A stretch of DNA of 42,808 nt, from NCBI GenBank assembly GCA_946409855.1, contig CAMJXZ010000001.1, positions 1 through 42,808 of the forward strand, in the 5' to 3' direction. Positions within the stretch are counted from its first letter, which is position 1. Each line of letters opens with the position of its first letter. The stretch is from an uncultured Clostridia bacterium. Lineage in GTDB: Bacteria; Bacillota; Clostridia; Christensenellales; Aristaeellaceae. Below the pieces are notes generated by a model, which made no database searches, was not told where the DNA came from, and saw only the letters and a program-made list of their open reading frames with translations. Below are positions 1 to 7,901 of this stretch, piece by piece. The translations under genes and the position numbers were made by a program.

Positions 1-5
1 ATCAT

Positions 6-848
6 ATGCCGCAGAAAAAAACAGGCAAAACCCCAGCCGCGCGCATGAGCCCCCCGAATGCCCCCGCGGACGACGCCCCCATGACCGCGGAGGACTATCT
101 GGCGCTGGCCGATGAAGCCACCTCCGTCAAAAAGCGCCTGGAATATATCAAAAAAGCCCTGGAGCTGGAGCCGGACAACCTGTTCGCCCAGCTCATGGAG
201 GCGATTGAAAACGATGATCTCCTCAGGATGATCAGCCTCTCGGAACAGATGATCGCCCAGGAAGAAGCGTCCCTCCGCGATCAGGGCTATTTCAAAAAAG
301 AATGCATCGGGGATTTCTGGCTGATCTGGGAAACCAGGGACTACATGCGCATGCGCATAAAGCATCTGGGCATGCTGACCATGATCCACCGGCTGCGCGC
401 GGCGGTGGCGGAGGCAAAAGACCTGCTGCGCCTGTGCACCGGGGATAACGTCGGCGCGCGCTACATCCTGATGGGCCTGTACGTCGCCCTGGAAGAAAAG
501 GACGAACTGGAAAAGCTGCTCGGCCAGTACGACGAGGCAGGGCCGGAAACGCTGTTTGCCCGGTCCATGACGGCCTTCCGCTTTGGGGATATGGAGGAAG
601 CGCTGGCGCAGCTCAAAAAGATCCGCGTCTCCAGCCTGCGCTCCTTCATCCATGCCCTGCTGCGGGACGAGCTGGAAGAAACCTATCCGGAAGAGTTCGA
701 ATCCGTCACGTATGACGGCATCTACCAGTACAACACCATCGGGCATCTGATCGAGATCTGGGAGCAATGGGCTTTCCTGCTGCCGGATTCCTCAGCGTAT
801 CTGGAGTGGGCGTATGAAGCGCTCAAAAAGCCCCGGGTCAGATCATAA
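6..848 (+). CDS. TPR-repeat protein, ST7-like family
   Basis: About 280 residues, helical, with no signal peptide or membrane segment. After a Pro/Ala-rich tail of about 25 residues there is a TPR-like helix pair (KALELEPDN near residue 52). A block around residues 105-175 (FWLIWETRDYMRMR, then GDNVGARYILMGLYVALEEKDELEKLL) has the layout of bacterial tetratricopeptide proteins related to eukaryotic ST7, where ETRPYMRAR followed by N-x-G-x-RY is typical. These proteins are presumed protein-interaction scaffolds; no enzymatic motif is visible. The first ATG is 6 bases from the window edge and the frame is open to the left, so the real start could lie outside and no ribosome site can be judged. 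The gene ends 36 bases before the YifB-type gene on the same strand. Confidence 0.7.
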   Translation: MPQKKTGKTPAARMSPPNAPADDAPMTAEDYLALADEATSVKKRLEYIKKALELEPDNLFAQLMEAIENDDLLRMISLSEQMIAQEEASLRDQGYFKKECIGDFWLIWETRDYMRMRIKHLGMLTMIHRLRAAVAEAKDLLRLCTGDNVGARYILMGLYVALEEKDELEKLLGQYDEAGPETLFARSMTAFRFGDMEEALAQLKKIRVSSLRSFIHALLRDELEETYPEEFESVTYDGIYQYNTIGHLIEIWEQWAFLLPDSSAYLEWAYEALKKPRVRS

Positions 849-884
849 CCGGATGCTTCGGACGTTATCATCGGAGGAACAGCC

Positions 885-2423
885 ATGCTATCAACCGTGC
901 TGAGCTGCGCGCTGAGCGGGGTGGACGGGATCCCGGTGCAGGTGGAGACGGATATCTCCGGCGGCAGCTTCGGGCTGGCGGTGGTCGGCCTGCCCGACGC
1001 CGCCATCCGCGAAAGCCGGGACCGGGTGATGCCCGCGCTGCGCAACAGCGGGTTTTTCTGCCCCTCCGGCCGGGTCACCGTCAACCTGGCCCCGGCGGAC
1101 CTGCGCAAGGAAGGCGCCGCCTTCGACCTGCCCATCGCCCTGTCCATCCTGGCGGCGACCGGGCAGATCCCCGAAAAGGCGCTGGACGGCATGCTGGTCT
1201 TCGGGGAGCTGGCGCTGGACGGCCGCTGCGGCGCGGTGCGCGGCGCGCTGCCGATGGTGCTTTCCGCCCGGGAACAGGGCCTCAAGGGGGTGATCCTCCC
1301 GGCGGACAACGCCCGGGAGGTGGCCGCCGTGGAAGGCGCCGTCATCTTTCCTGTGCGCACCCTGGCGGAGGCTGCCGCCCACCTGAGCGGCAGCCGGCCC
1401 ATCCCCTGCCAGATCCAGCTCAGTTTTGACGAGATCCGCAGCGCCCGGCCCGCCCCCGCCTACGACATGAAGGACGTCAAGGGCCAGCTGGGCGCCCGCC
1501 GGGCGCTGGAGATCGCTGCCGCCGGCGGGCACAACCTGCTGATGGTAGGCGTCCCCGGCAGCGGCAAAACCATGCTGGCCCGCTGCCTGCCCGGCATCCT
1601 CCCGGAAATGACGGCGCAGGAAGCCTTCGACGTGACCCGCATCCACTCCGTCGCCGGCCTTCTGCCCGCCGGCCAGGGGCTGATCACCGAGCGTCCCTTC
1701 CGCACCCCGCACCATTCCGCCTCCCTGCCCAGCCTGATCGGCGGCGGCCCGGACGCCCGGCCGGGGGAAATCTCCCTGGCCCACAACGGCGTCCTGTTCC
1801 TGGACGAGCTGCCGGAGTACCAGCGCACCGTGCTGGAAGCCCTGCGCCAGCCCCTGGAAGACGGGTTTGTGACCGTCAGCCGCGTCCGCGCCCGCACCCG
1901 CTACCAGGCCAACTGCATGCTGGTGGCCTCCATGAACCCCTGCCCCTGCGGCTACTACGGCAGCCGGGTCAAGCAGTGCCGGTGCAGCGAGCATGAGATC
2001 CGCCGGTACCTGGAGCGCATCTCCGGCCCCCTGCTGGACCGGATCGACCTGCAGGTGGAGACGGACGCCGTCCCGGTGGACGAGATCAGCCGCGGCGGGG
2101 AAAGCGAATCCAGCGCTTCCGTCCGCGGGCGGGTACAGGCGGCCAGGAAACGCCAGGTGGAGCGCTTCGCCGGCACTCTGATCACCTGCAACGCCCAGGC
2201 CACCGGCAGCGCCGTGCACGAGCTGTTCCCCCTGAGCGGCGCCTGCACCCAGGTGCTGCTCAAGGCGGTGGAAAAGCTTCACCTTTCCATGCGCGCCTAC
2301 ACCCGGGTGGTCAAGGTCGCCCGGACCATCGCCGACCTGGCGGGTGAGCCCGACATCGCCCCACAGCACATCCTGGAGGCGGTGCAGTACCGGACGCTGG
2401 ACGGGAAGTACTGGGGCAGCTGA
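885..2423 (+). CDS. YifB/ComM family Mg-chelatase-like AAA+ ATPase
   Basis: A 512-residue cytoplasmic ATPase of the YifB/ComM family, whose ComM member is a hexameric helicase that promotes branch migration during natural transformation. Residues 1-170 form the family's N-terminal domain (VVGLPDAAIRESRDRV). Walker A is GVPGSGKT at 222-229. Walker B is VLFLDELPEY near 300, followed by the typical RQPLEDG. The Cys-rich NPCPCGYYG...CRC segment lies near 345, then the LDRIDLQVE sensor region and the C-terminal helical domain (RAYTRVVKVARTIADL). Length and domain order match the family. The start is supported by GGAGG 10 bases upstream. In other Firmicutes this gene often sits near dprA or DNA-processing genes; here its downstream neighbour also begins with a SLOG (DprA-superfamily) fold. 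Confidence 0.95.
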   Translation: MLSTVLSCALSGVDGIPVQVETDISGGSFGLAVVGLPDAAIRESRDRVMPALRNSGFFCPSGRVTVNLAPADLRKEGAAFDLPIALSILAATGQIPEKALDGMLVFGELALDGRCGAVRGALPMVLSAREQGLKGVILPADNAREVAAVEGAVIFPVRTLAEAAAHLSGSRPIPCQIQLSFDEIRSARPAPAYDMKDVKGQLGARRALEIAAAGGHNLLMVGVPGSGKTMLARCLPGILPEMTAQEAFDVTRIHSVAGLLPAGQGLITERPFRTPHHSASLPSLIGGGPDARPGEISLAHNGVLFLDELPEYQRTVLEALRQPLEDGFVTVSRVRARTRYQANCMLVASMNPCPCGYYGSRVKQCRCSEHEIRRYLERISGPLLDRIDLQVETDAVPVDEISRGGESESSASVRGRVQAARKRQVERFAGTLITCNAQATGSAVHELFPLSGACTQVLLKAVEKLHLSMRAYTRVVKVARTIADLAGEPDIAPQHILEAVQYRTLDGKYWGS

Positions 2424-2460
2424 ATCAGAACCGTTTCCGCACGACGTATGAGGTGCCGAA

Positions 2461-3831
2461 ATGCCAAGTGAATCTGAACTGCGGCCGCACCGCTGCTGCT
2501 TTCTGGGACACCGGCCGGAAAAGCTGGACCAATCCCCGGAAGAAGTGCGGGCATGGCTGGAAGAGCAGATCGACAGCGCGATCGCCGACGGATACACCAC
2601 CTTCATTTCCGGCTGCGCGATGGGCGTCGATATCTGGGCCGGGCAGATCGTCCTGCGCAAAAAGGCGACGCACCCGGCCCTCCGTCTGATCGCCGCCACC
2701 CCCTGGCCCGGCTTCGCCGGCCGCTGGAACGATGAATGGCGGCGGCAGTACAACGGGCTGCTCAAAAACGCCGATCTCGTCATCAACGTATGCGATCATT
2801 ATCATGACGACGTGTTCCGGCAGAGGAACGAGTGGATGGTCAATCACAGCAGCCGGGTGATCGCTTTTTGGAACGGCACGCCGGGAGGGACCAAAGACGC
2901 GATGGATTACGCCAAAAAGCAGGGCGTCCGCGTCGTCGCCAGCCTTCCGGGCGGGGAGAATCGTCTGAAAAGGGAACACAAGGCGGAGGCAACGCCGCCG
3001 CGCAGGCTTCCTTTTCCGGACAATCTCTTGACGGAAACAGGACTTTCGGCGATCTTCGGCGAGGCCAAATACACGGAGCTGTCGCCGGATCAGCGCAAAG
3101 GGCTTGCATACAGCATCGGGCTGCTGCCCCGGAAGGAAAGGGCGCTGCTTGAGTACCGCTACGGAGAGAGACGGACGCTGCAGGAGTGCGGCGAGCGCTT
3201 CGGCTTCAGCCGCCAGCGGGCGCATCAGATCTCGGAAAGAGCTCTCCGGACCCTGCGGTCCCCCGCCCGCGCCGCTTTCATCCGCGACGGCTACGAAAAG
3301 GCGGAGCTGGCGCTCCGGATCAAATGCGCGGAGCAGATGAAAAAAATCCTTTGTGCGCAGCAGAAGCGCCGCCCGCTGATGAACGAGGAAGACGTCGTCA
3401 AGCTGGTCTTTCAGGGGATGCTCGGCGTCGGGCACCTGATCCCCTCCGAGGAGCAGGCCCTTGAACAGCTCCGCGCCGAAATGAGCGGCCTGGCGCCGGA
3501 CGCGGACGAGCCGCTGACGGAAAAGGTCAGCCCGCAGTGGTTCCGGCTGAACCTCCGGGCCGCGAAGGCAAAAGGCCTGGCGGAAGCAGACATCGCCTGC
3601 ATGTTCTGCCGGTCCGCCGGGCGGGAGCCGCTGGCGTTCACGCGGCAGAACGTATACAACTTCTGCGTCAAGCTGGACGGGTCGGACAGGATGAAGGCCG
3701 CGGCAGAGAAGGTGCTGGACGGGTCCCGGCTGCCCGCCCATTCGGAACAGTACCGCGAGGCTTACCGCCCGGCTTACCGGGTGCTGCACTTCGACTTCCG
3801 GAAGCTGCGGCGGGAAGAGGACGAAGACTGA
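2461..3831 (+). CDS. SLOG (DUF1273-type) domain, sigma-70 region-4-like HTH and uncharacterised C-terminal domain
   Basis: 456 residues in three parts. Residues 10-160 are a SLOG/DUF1273 (YpsA-like) Rossmann domain: CCFLGHRPEKL at the first strand, FISGCAMGVD at the phosphate-binding loop (49-57), ADLVINV and GTPGGTKDAMDYA. SLOG domains bind nucleotides or nucleotide-derived ligands. Residues 205-270 resemble sigma-70 region 4 (LLPRKERALLEYRYGE, then TLQECGERFGFSRQRAHQISERAL as the helix-turn-helix). Residues 305-450 form an uncharacterised conserved-looking domain with GMLGVGHLI and REAYRPAYRVL. No membrane segments. The start follows a GAGGTG site and lies 37 bases after yifB, so co-transcription is likely. 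A ligand-sensing DNA-binding protein is plausible but unproven. The reading frame is continuous, so the fusion does not look like an artefact within this sequence. Confidence 0.75.
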   Translation: MPSESELRPHRCCFLGHRPEKLDQSPEEVRAWLEEQIDSAIADGYTTFISGCAMGVDIWAGQIVLRKKATHPALRLIAATPWPGFAGRWNDEWRRQYNGLLKNADLVINVCDHYHDDVFRQRNEWMVNHSSRVIAFWNGTPGGTKDAMDYAKKQGVRVVASLPGGENRLKREHKAEATPPRRLPFPDNLLTETGLSAIFGEAKYTELSPDQRKGLAYSIGLLPRKERALLEYRYGERRTLQECGERFGFSRQRAHQISERALRTLRSPARAAFIRDGYEKAELALRIKCAEQMKKILCAQQKRRPLMNEEDVVKLVFQGMLGVGHLIPSEEQALEQLRAEMSGLAPDADEPLTEKVSPQWFRLNLRAAKAKGLAEADIACMFCRSAGREPLAFTRQNVYNFCVKLDGSDRMKAAAEKVLDGSRLPAHSEQYREAYRPAYRVLHFDFRKLRREEDED

Positions 3832-4103
3832 TCAAATGCACTCTTCATTCTGCTGTGTGTCTAGTCATCATCGCTCTCCTTTACGTTACTACTCCTGAAA
3901 TATCGCACGGCATTCTTCTGGGCAGATGCGATTCTCCACTCCTACGCAGCCGCGAAAGAGAAGGCTGAAGGTCTCTCATTTGGGAAAGAACCGCGTGCTG
4001 GATGGAGAATACTTGGGCTAAAACATGGATACATTTGACGTTACTTTATCAGAACAGTCAGTATTATTTATTCAATTTATATATTTGTATAGGTAGGATT
4101 TTT
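3832..4103. other. Junction between G+C-rich core and A+T-rich island, possible gene remnant
   Basis: No intact gene is visible in these 272 bases. Composition falls from the surrounding G+C-rich level to clearly A+T-rich towards 4040. From about 3880 to the TGA at 4036-4038 the plus strand has an open frame encoding peptide such as KYRTAFFWADAILHSYAA with no convincing start codon or ribosome site; it could be the 3' remnant of a displaced gene or chance. A TTGACG at 4035-4040 may be a -35 element for the next gene, but no -10 box at 17-bp spacing follows. Confidence 0.3.
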
Positions 4104-5144
4104 ATGAATCATGTAATCAAGAATATAATTCTAATAATGCTTTCTGCTATCTTTTTGTTATCATTAGTCTGTTTTCCCGCTTATTGTGTAAATGAAACAG
4201 AAAATCCGTCAAAAATACAAAAAGGGCTATTTGTTTACTTTGGACATTACGAACAAGATGATAATATAAATAATGGGCCGGAATCAATTGTATGGGAGAT
4301 TATATCAATAAACAAAGATAAAGCTTGGCTTATTAGTACTCATTGTTTAGAATTTATTCAGTTTAATGATAATATAAAAGAAAATCGATGGGAAAGAAGC
4401 ACTATTAGAAAATGGATGAATGAAGAATTCTTTTTTAAGGCTTTTTCCACCGAAGAACGGGATGCGATTGTTTTATCAAATAATTCCAATGCTTTTTCAA
4501 AACAGTATATAGAACATTACTCCCATTATAGCTGGATTCATAATACACCAGAGCCAAACACATATGATCAAGTTTTTTTATTGAGTACTAAGGAATACGA
4601 ATCATTTAAACCGCATCCATGTGATTATTCACAACATGTTAAAAACCAGATCGATAAAGAAGAGAAAATGTATAGATCTAGCAATTCCTTAAGAAATAGA
4701 TCATATTGGTTACGCTCTGAAAACTGGGATCCATGGAGTGTAGATACTGTATCATCAATAAATTTATCATCAAGCATGGTAAACTCAAATTGTTGCTTTC
4801 GTCCCGTAATATGTGTTAACAAAGAAAAATTGAACACGCTCGTAAAACCTTTTATATTGTCTTTTAACCCTTTTCTTTATGATTATTTCCGCGAATATAC
4901 TTATATGGAAGCTTTACAGATTTTACAAGAATCCGGGTTTACAAACATTTCTGTAATTGGAGAAACAACAAAAAAAGAATGGTTTATTACATACGAATGT
5001 TTAGTGGATAAAATTGCCGTGGGAAATGAAGTAGTATATTCGCGGGAACACATCTATAACTTTGTTCAAAACGGATTTCTTCCAGATACACCAATTACCA
5101 TATATATGAGTGAAATCGCAATTAATGGTAGTTTCGATTTTTGA
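4104..5144 (+). CDS. Secreted DUF6273-domain protein in an A+T-rich island
   Basis: 346 residues from the ATG at 4104, chosen over an in-frame ATG at 4002 because AGGTAGG lies about 6 bases before it and the product then starts with a signal peptide (MNHVIKNIILIML, hydrophobic core, cleavage near PAYC/VNE). The body is a DUF6273 domain: WEIISINKDKAWLIS, STIRKWMNEEFF, FSTEERDAI, DQVFLLSTKEYESF, SYWLRSENW and CFRPVICVN occur in the order usual for this family, which is related to formylglycine-generating-enzyme/C-type-lectin folds and has no settled function. The last 75 residues (EALQILQESGFTNISVIGE) resemble a small PASTA-like repeat. Base composition is about one-third G+C by eye, and codons such as AGA, ATA and AAA dominate, unlike every other gene here. 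Recent horizontal acquisition is likely. Confidence 0.75.
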   Translation: MNHVIKNIILIMLSAIFLLSLVCFPAYCVNETENPSKIQKGLFVYFGHYEQDDNINNGPESIVWEIISINKDKAWLISTHCLEFIQFNDNIKENRWERSTIRKWMNEEFFFKAFSTEERDAIVLSNNSNAFSKQYIEHYSHYSWIHNTPEPNTYDQVFLLSTKEYESFKPHPCDYSQHVKNQIDKEEKMYRSSNSLRNRSYWLRSENWDPWSVDTVSSINLSSSMVNSNCCFRPVICVNKEKLNTLVKPFILSFNPFLYDYFREYTYMEALQILQESGFTNISVIGETTKKEWFITYECLVDKIAVGNEVVYSREHIYNFVQNGFLPDTPITIYMSEIAINGSFDF

Positions 5145-5160
5145 TTTCATGAAAAAAGCA

Positions 5161-5183
5161 AAAAAGGCAAAAGGCCAATTTTT
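5161..5183 (+). terminator. Weak intrinsic terminator after the DUF6273 gene
   Basis: AAAAAGGC, a short loop, then GCC-AA-TTTTT lies 17 bases after the stop codon. The G/C stem is only 3 bp with a bulge before the A/T pairs, so folding energy is low. Placement just after the island gene is what supports it. The rest of the gap to 5297 is A+T-rich with no gene visible. Confidence 0.35.
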
Positions 5184-5297
5184 AATCGACTAGCAGAAAC
5201 CACTATTTGTTTTGTAAACATAAGCAAAGAAATTTTTTGTGGTGATTCGTTTATAACCATTCTCATTTTCCCAAAACTAAACAAGAGAAAGAAAAAT

Positions 5298-5774
5298 ATG
5301 TCCGGCATCACAAGAGACGAAAACGGCGCGTACCGCTGGTACGGCGTGATCGACAGCGGGTATGAGCGCAAGACCTTTCGGATCGTGTTCGGCGTGTGCG
5401 GCGGGATCTGCGTCCTCTTCCTGATCATGAGCGCCGTCCTGGGCGGCGAAATGCTGAGGGTTACGCTGCTTTCGTCCCTGGGGGTGATGGCGGTGGCCGG
5501 GGGCGTCTGCCGGCTGTTCGGCCGCAATGCCGGGCACCGGACGCAGGGCTACATCATGACGGAAGACAGCGTCCTGTTCATGCAGAGAAGGGCCAACGCG
5601 CCCATTTCCTTTGGGAGCGTCCGGAAAGCCGTCGTATATCCTGCCCGCGATATGATCGAGCTGTTTGAGGCCGCCGGTTCCGGGCCGGTATTCGCGCCGC
5701 ACGAAGATTTCGCCTTCGTGAAGGACTTCATCCTGCAGCGTCTGCCGCGGGCCGCGGTCATCGAGTACAGATAA
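5298..5774 (+). CDS. Small membrane protein with two TM helices and a PH-like C-terminal half
   Basis: 158 residues. A short cytoplasmic N-terminus is followed by two hydrophobic helices at about 32-54 (FRIVFGVCGGICVLFLIM) and 58-78 (MLRVTLLSSLGVMAVAGGV). The soluble remainder (GYIMTEDSVLFMQRR, ISFGSVRKAVVYPARDMIEL, FAFVKDFILQRLP) has the strand-rich pattern with a last helix seen in bacterial PH-like or YcxB-type membrane proteins; that fold is inference. Function unknown. The ribosome site (AGAGAAAG) is weak. Its composition is G+C-rich like the core genome although its upstream region belongs to the A+T-rich island, so the island boundary lies at about 5297. The SGNH hydrolase gene starts 80 bases downstream. 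Confidence 0.6.
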   Translation: MSGITRDENGAYRWYGVIDSGYERKTFRIVFGVCGGICVLFLIMSAVLGGEMLRVTLLSSLGVMAVAGGVCRLFGRNAGHRTQGYIMTEDSVLFMQRRANAPISFGSVRKAVVYPARDMIELFEAAGSGPVFAPHEDFAFVKDFILQRLPRAAVIEYR

Positions 5775-5854
5775 ACCGGCCGGCAGCGGACAAAAAAAGC
5801 CGGAACGCGCCGTCCCGCCGGAACCTCAATATGAAAAAAGGAGCGTAAAGCGCA

Positions 5855-6796
5855 ATGACGAACCAGGCCCTGCAGAAGCTTTATTTCGGCGCCTATTCTT
5901 TCCGGGAAACGGAGGACGGGTGGCTCCAGGCCTTCCAGTATTCGGAGGAACAGATGGCCTATTTCCGGACCGCCTTTGACTTCTGGTACGACCGGTGCAT
6001 GGCCACCACCGCGAAAACGCTGGAAATGACCACCGGCGCGCGGACCGTTTCCTTCGACTACAGGCTGATCTGGGAAGGGTCGCAGGATTCCTTCGAGCTG
6101 GCGGTCGGCGGGCTGATCACGGACATCCGGTATGTGAAGGATCTCCCGAAGGAAGGCACCCTGCGCTGGACGCTGCCGGCGGGAGAAAAGGACGCGGTCT
6201 TCTACCTGCCGGCGGACGCCACCGTGCTGATCCGGAACTTTGAGGCGGATGGCGCCTGCACGCCGGCCCGGAAAAACGAAAAGGTGCTCTGGCTCGGGGA
6301 TTCCATCACCCAGGGCTACGGCCCCCTGCGTTCCGCGCAGACCTACGTCAGCGTGGCCAACCGGCTGCTGAACTGGGACATCCTCAACCAGGGCATCGGC
6401 GGGTACGTCTACGACAAAAAGTCCCTGATGAGGATGGAGGGCTACACGCCGGACAAAATCGTCGTGGCCCTGGGCACCAACCAGTTCGGCTGCGACACCA
6501 TGAAGGACGTGGAGGAGTATTACGAAACCCTGACCGCGCTGTACGGAAAGACCCCGGTCCTCTGCGTCACGCCCCTGTGGCGCGGCGACGTGCCGGACGG
6601 GCTGCCGACCCTGACCCGGTTCTGTGAGAACGTGAAAAAAATCGCCGGCCGCTATCCCCAGGTCACCGTCGTGGACGGGTTTTCCCTGGTGCCCCACCTG
6701 CCCGAGTATTTCCTGGACAACCTCCACCCCAACGCCCTGGGCGCCGAGGTCTACGGCCGGAACCTGGTGGAGGCCATCCGGAAGCTTCATTTCTGA
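5855..6796 (+). CDS. SGNH/GDSL-family esterase or lipase
   Basis: 313 residues without signal peptide, so probably cytoplasmic. An N-terminal beta-rich domain (1-140) precedes a SGNH hydrolase domain. Catalytic blocks are clear: GDSIT with Ser150, NQGIGG (oxyanion Gly near 181), GTNQ (Asn209), and the Asp/His pair in LDNLHPNALG (Asp288, His291). Two-domain members of this family act on acylated sugars or peptides; the substrate here is unknown. The ATG follows AAAGGAG with normal spacing. It is the first of a run of hydrolase genes on the plus strand (serine hydrolase 76 bases downstream, then esterase and ATP-grasp ligase), consistent with one transcript. Confidence 0.88.
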   Translation: MTNQALQKLYFGAYSFRETEDGWLQAFQYSEEQMAYFRTAFDFWYDRCMATTAKTLEMTTGARTVSFDYRLIWEGSQDSFELAVGGLITDIRYVKDLPKEGTLRWTLPAGEKDAVFYLPADATVLIRNFEADGACTPARKNEKVLWLGDSITQGYGPLRSAQTYVSVANRLLNWDILNQGIGGYVYDKKSLMRMEGYTPDKIVVALGTNQFGCDTMKDVEEYYETLTALYGKTPVLCVTPLWRGDVPDGLPTLTRFCENVKKIAGRYPQVTVVDGFSLVPHLPEYFLDNLHPNALGAEVYGRNLVEAIRKLHF

Positions 6797-6872
6797 CCCG
6801 CCGGCAAAGCGGAGCCGCCGCGCCGGAAGAGGATTCCCCCGCGCCGCCGGGAACGTAAAAAAGGAGCGAAGG

Positions 6873-7853
6873 ATGAACCTGAACGAACTGGACGCCTGCG
6901 TCCGGGAAAAAGAACCGAACATCTGCCAGATCTGCGTCCGGAAGGACGGGGAAGAAATTTATTCCCGGGAATGGAACGGATATAAAAAGACGGACACGGC
7001 GCACATCATGTCCGCCACGAAAAGCGTTTTCAGCCTTCTGACCGGCATCGCCTTAGACCTTGGCATGATCCGTTCCACGGAAGAAAAGGTCCTTTCTTTC
7101 TTCCCGGATTATCCGGTCAGGCGCGGGGAAAAGACGATTCAGGACGTCACCCTCCGGCACCTGCTTTCGATGCGCGCGCCGTACAAGGGAAAGGGCGACC
7201 CCTGGACCAAAGTGTGTTCCAGCGAAAACTGGACGTTTGCCTCGCTTGATTTTCTGGGCGGAAAAAGGGGCGTCACCGGCGCGTTCGATTACCGGACGGT
7301 CTGTCTGCACATTCTGTCCGGCATCCTGTACCGGGCTTCCGGCATGAAGCCGGTGGATTTTGCCAACCGGTTTCTCTTTGAACCGCTGGGGATCCCAAAG
7401 CACCGGAACTATTATGCCCGGAGCGCGGAGGAGCACAGACAGTTCACCATCGGGAAATCGCCGAAAGAAAACATCTGGTTTGCCGACCCGGAAGGGCTCG
7501 GGACGCCGGGGTACGGGCTTTGCATGAGCGCGGAAGACATGGCAAAAATCGGCCAGCTTTGCCTGAACCGGGGAACCTGGGAAGGAAAACAAATCGTCTC
7601 CGGAGAATGGATCGAAAAGATGACCCGACCGCAGCCGGTCGAAAGCAGCGCCTTCCGCGGGATGCAGTACGGCCTGCTGTGGTGGATCATCCGCCCGGGG
7701 AAAAACGTGTACGCCGCCATCGGGAACAGCGGCAACGTGATTTACGTGGATCCGGCCCGGGGCGTCACCGCCGCGGTATCTTCCTTCTTTAAGCCCACCG
7801 TATTCGACCGGGTGGATTTTATCGAAGACATCCTGCTTCCCTGCTTCCGGTAA
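6873..7853 (+). CDS. Beta-lactamase-fold (class C-like) serine hydrolase
   Basis: 326 residues, no signal peptide. The S-x-x-K nucleophile motif is SATK at residues 47-50 within HIMSATKSVFSLLTG, as in class C beta-lactamase-like esterases (PF00144). The second motif, usually Y-x-N, reads FDYRT near residue 135 followed by the family's HILSGILYRASG, and the third conserved strand appears as IGNSGNVIYVDP instead of a KTG triad. These changes favour an esterase or peptidase over a true beta-lactamase. The start follows AAAAAGGAG. The protein appears cytoplasmic, which also argues against beta-lactam defence. It sits between the SGNH esterase and a second esterase, in an apparent operon. Confidence 0.85.
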   Translation: MNLNELDACVREKEPNICQICVRKDGEEIYSREWNGYKKTDTAHIMSATKSVFSLLTGIALDLGMIRSTEEKVLSFFPDYPVRRGEKTIQDVTLRHLLSMRAPYKGKGDPWTKVCSSENWTFASLDFLGGKRGVTGAFDYRTVCLHILSGILYRASGMKPVDFANRFLFEPLGIPKHRNYYARSAEEHRQFTIGKSPKENIWFADPEGLGTPGYGLCMSAEDMAKIGQLCLNRGTWEGKQIVSGEWIEKMTRPQPVESSAFRGMQYGLLWWIIRPGKNVYAAIGNSGNVIYVDPARGVTAAVSSFFKPTVFDRVDFIEDILLPCFR

Positions 7854-7889
7854 ACAGACCCCCGCTTCCGGGCGGTGAATAAAATACAC

Positions 7890-7895
7890 AGGAGG
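7890..7895 (+). promoter_or_regulatory. Shine-Dalgarno AGGAGG that fixes a TTG start
   Basis: A perfect AGGAGG lies inside the longest open frame, which begins with GTG at 7875, and ends 6 bases before an in-frame TTG at 7902. No good ribosome site precedes the GTG. Translation most likely starts at the TTG. Confidence 0.75.
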
Positions 7896-7901
7896 CCCCG
7901 C

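Noticed and set aside
891..2786. Very long antisense open frames opposite real genes (for example 891-2786 minus, 5549-6922 minus, 7053-8702 minus, 19482-21533 plus, 26592-28898 plus, 30372-32699 plus, 34107-36971 plus)
   Set aside because: They lie opposite genes with clear families and arise from strong third-position G/C bias; the translations are low-complexity mixtures of Arg, Gly, Pro, Ala, His and Gln without motifs.
4002..4103. Upstream in-frame ATG extending the DUF6273 protein by 34 residues
   Set aside because: No ribosome site before it; the internal ATG at 4104 has AGGTAGG and begins a proper signal peptide.
6873..7853. Beta-lactam resistance gene
   Set aside because: No signal peptide, and the second and third active-site motifs differ from true class C beta-lactamases; an esterase-like serine hydrolase fits better.
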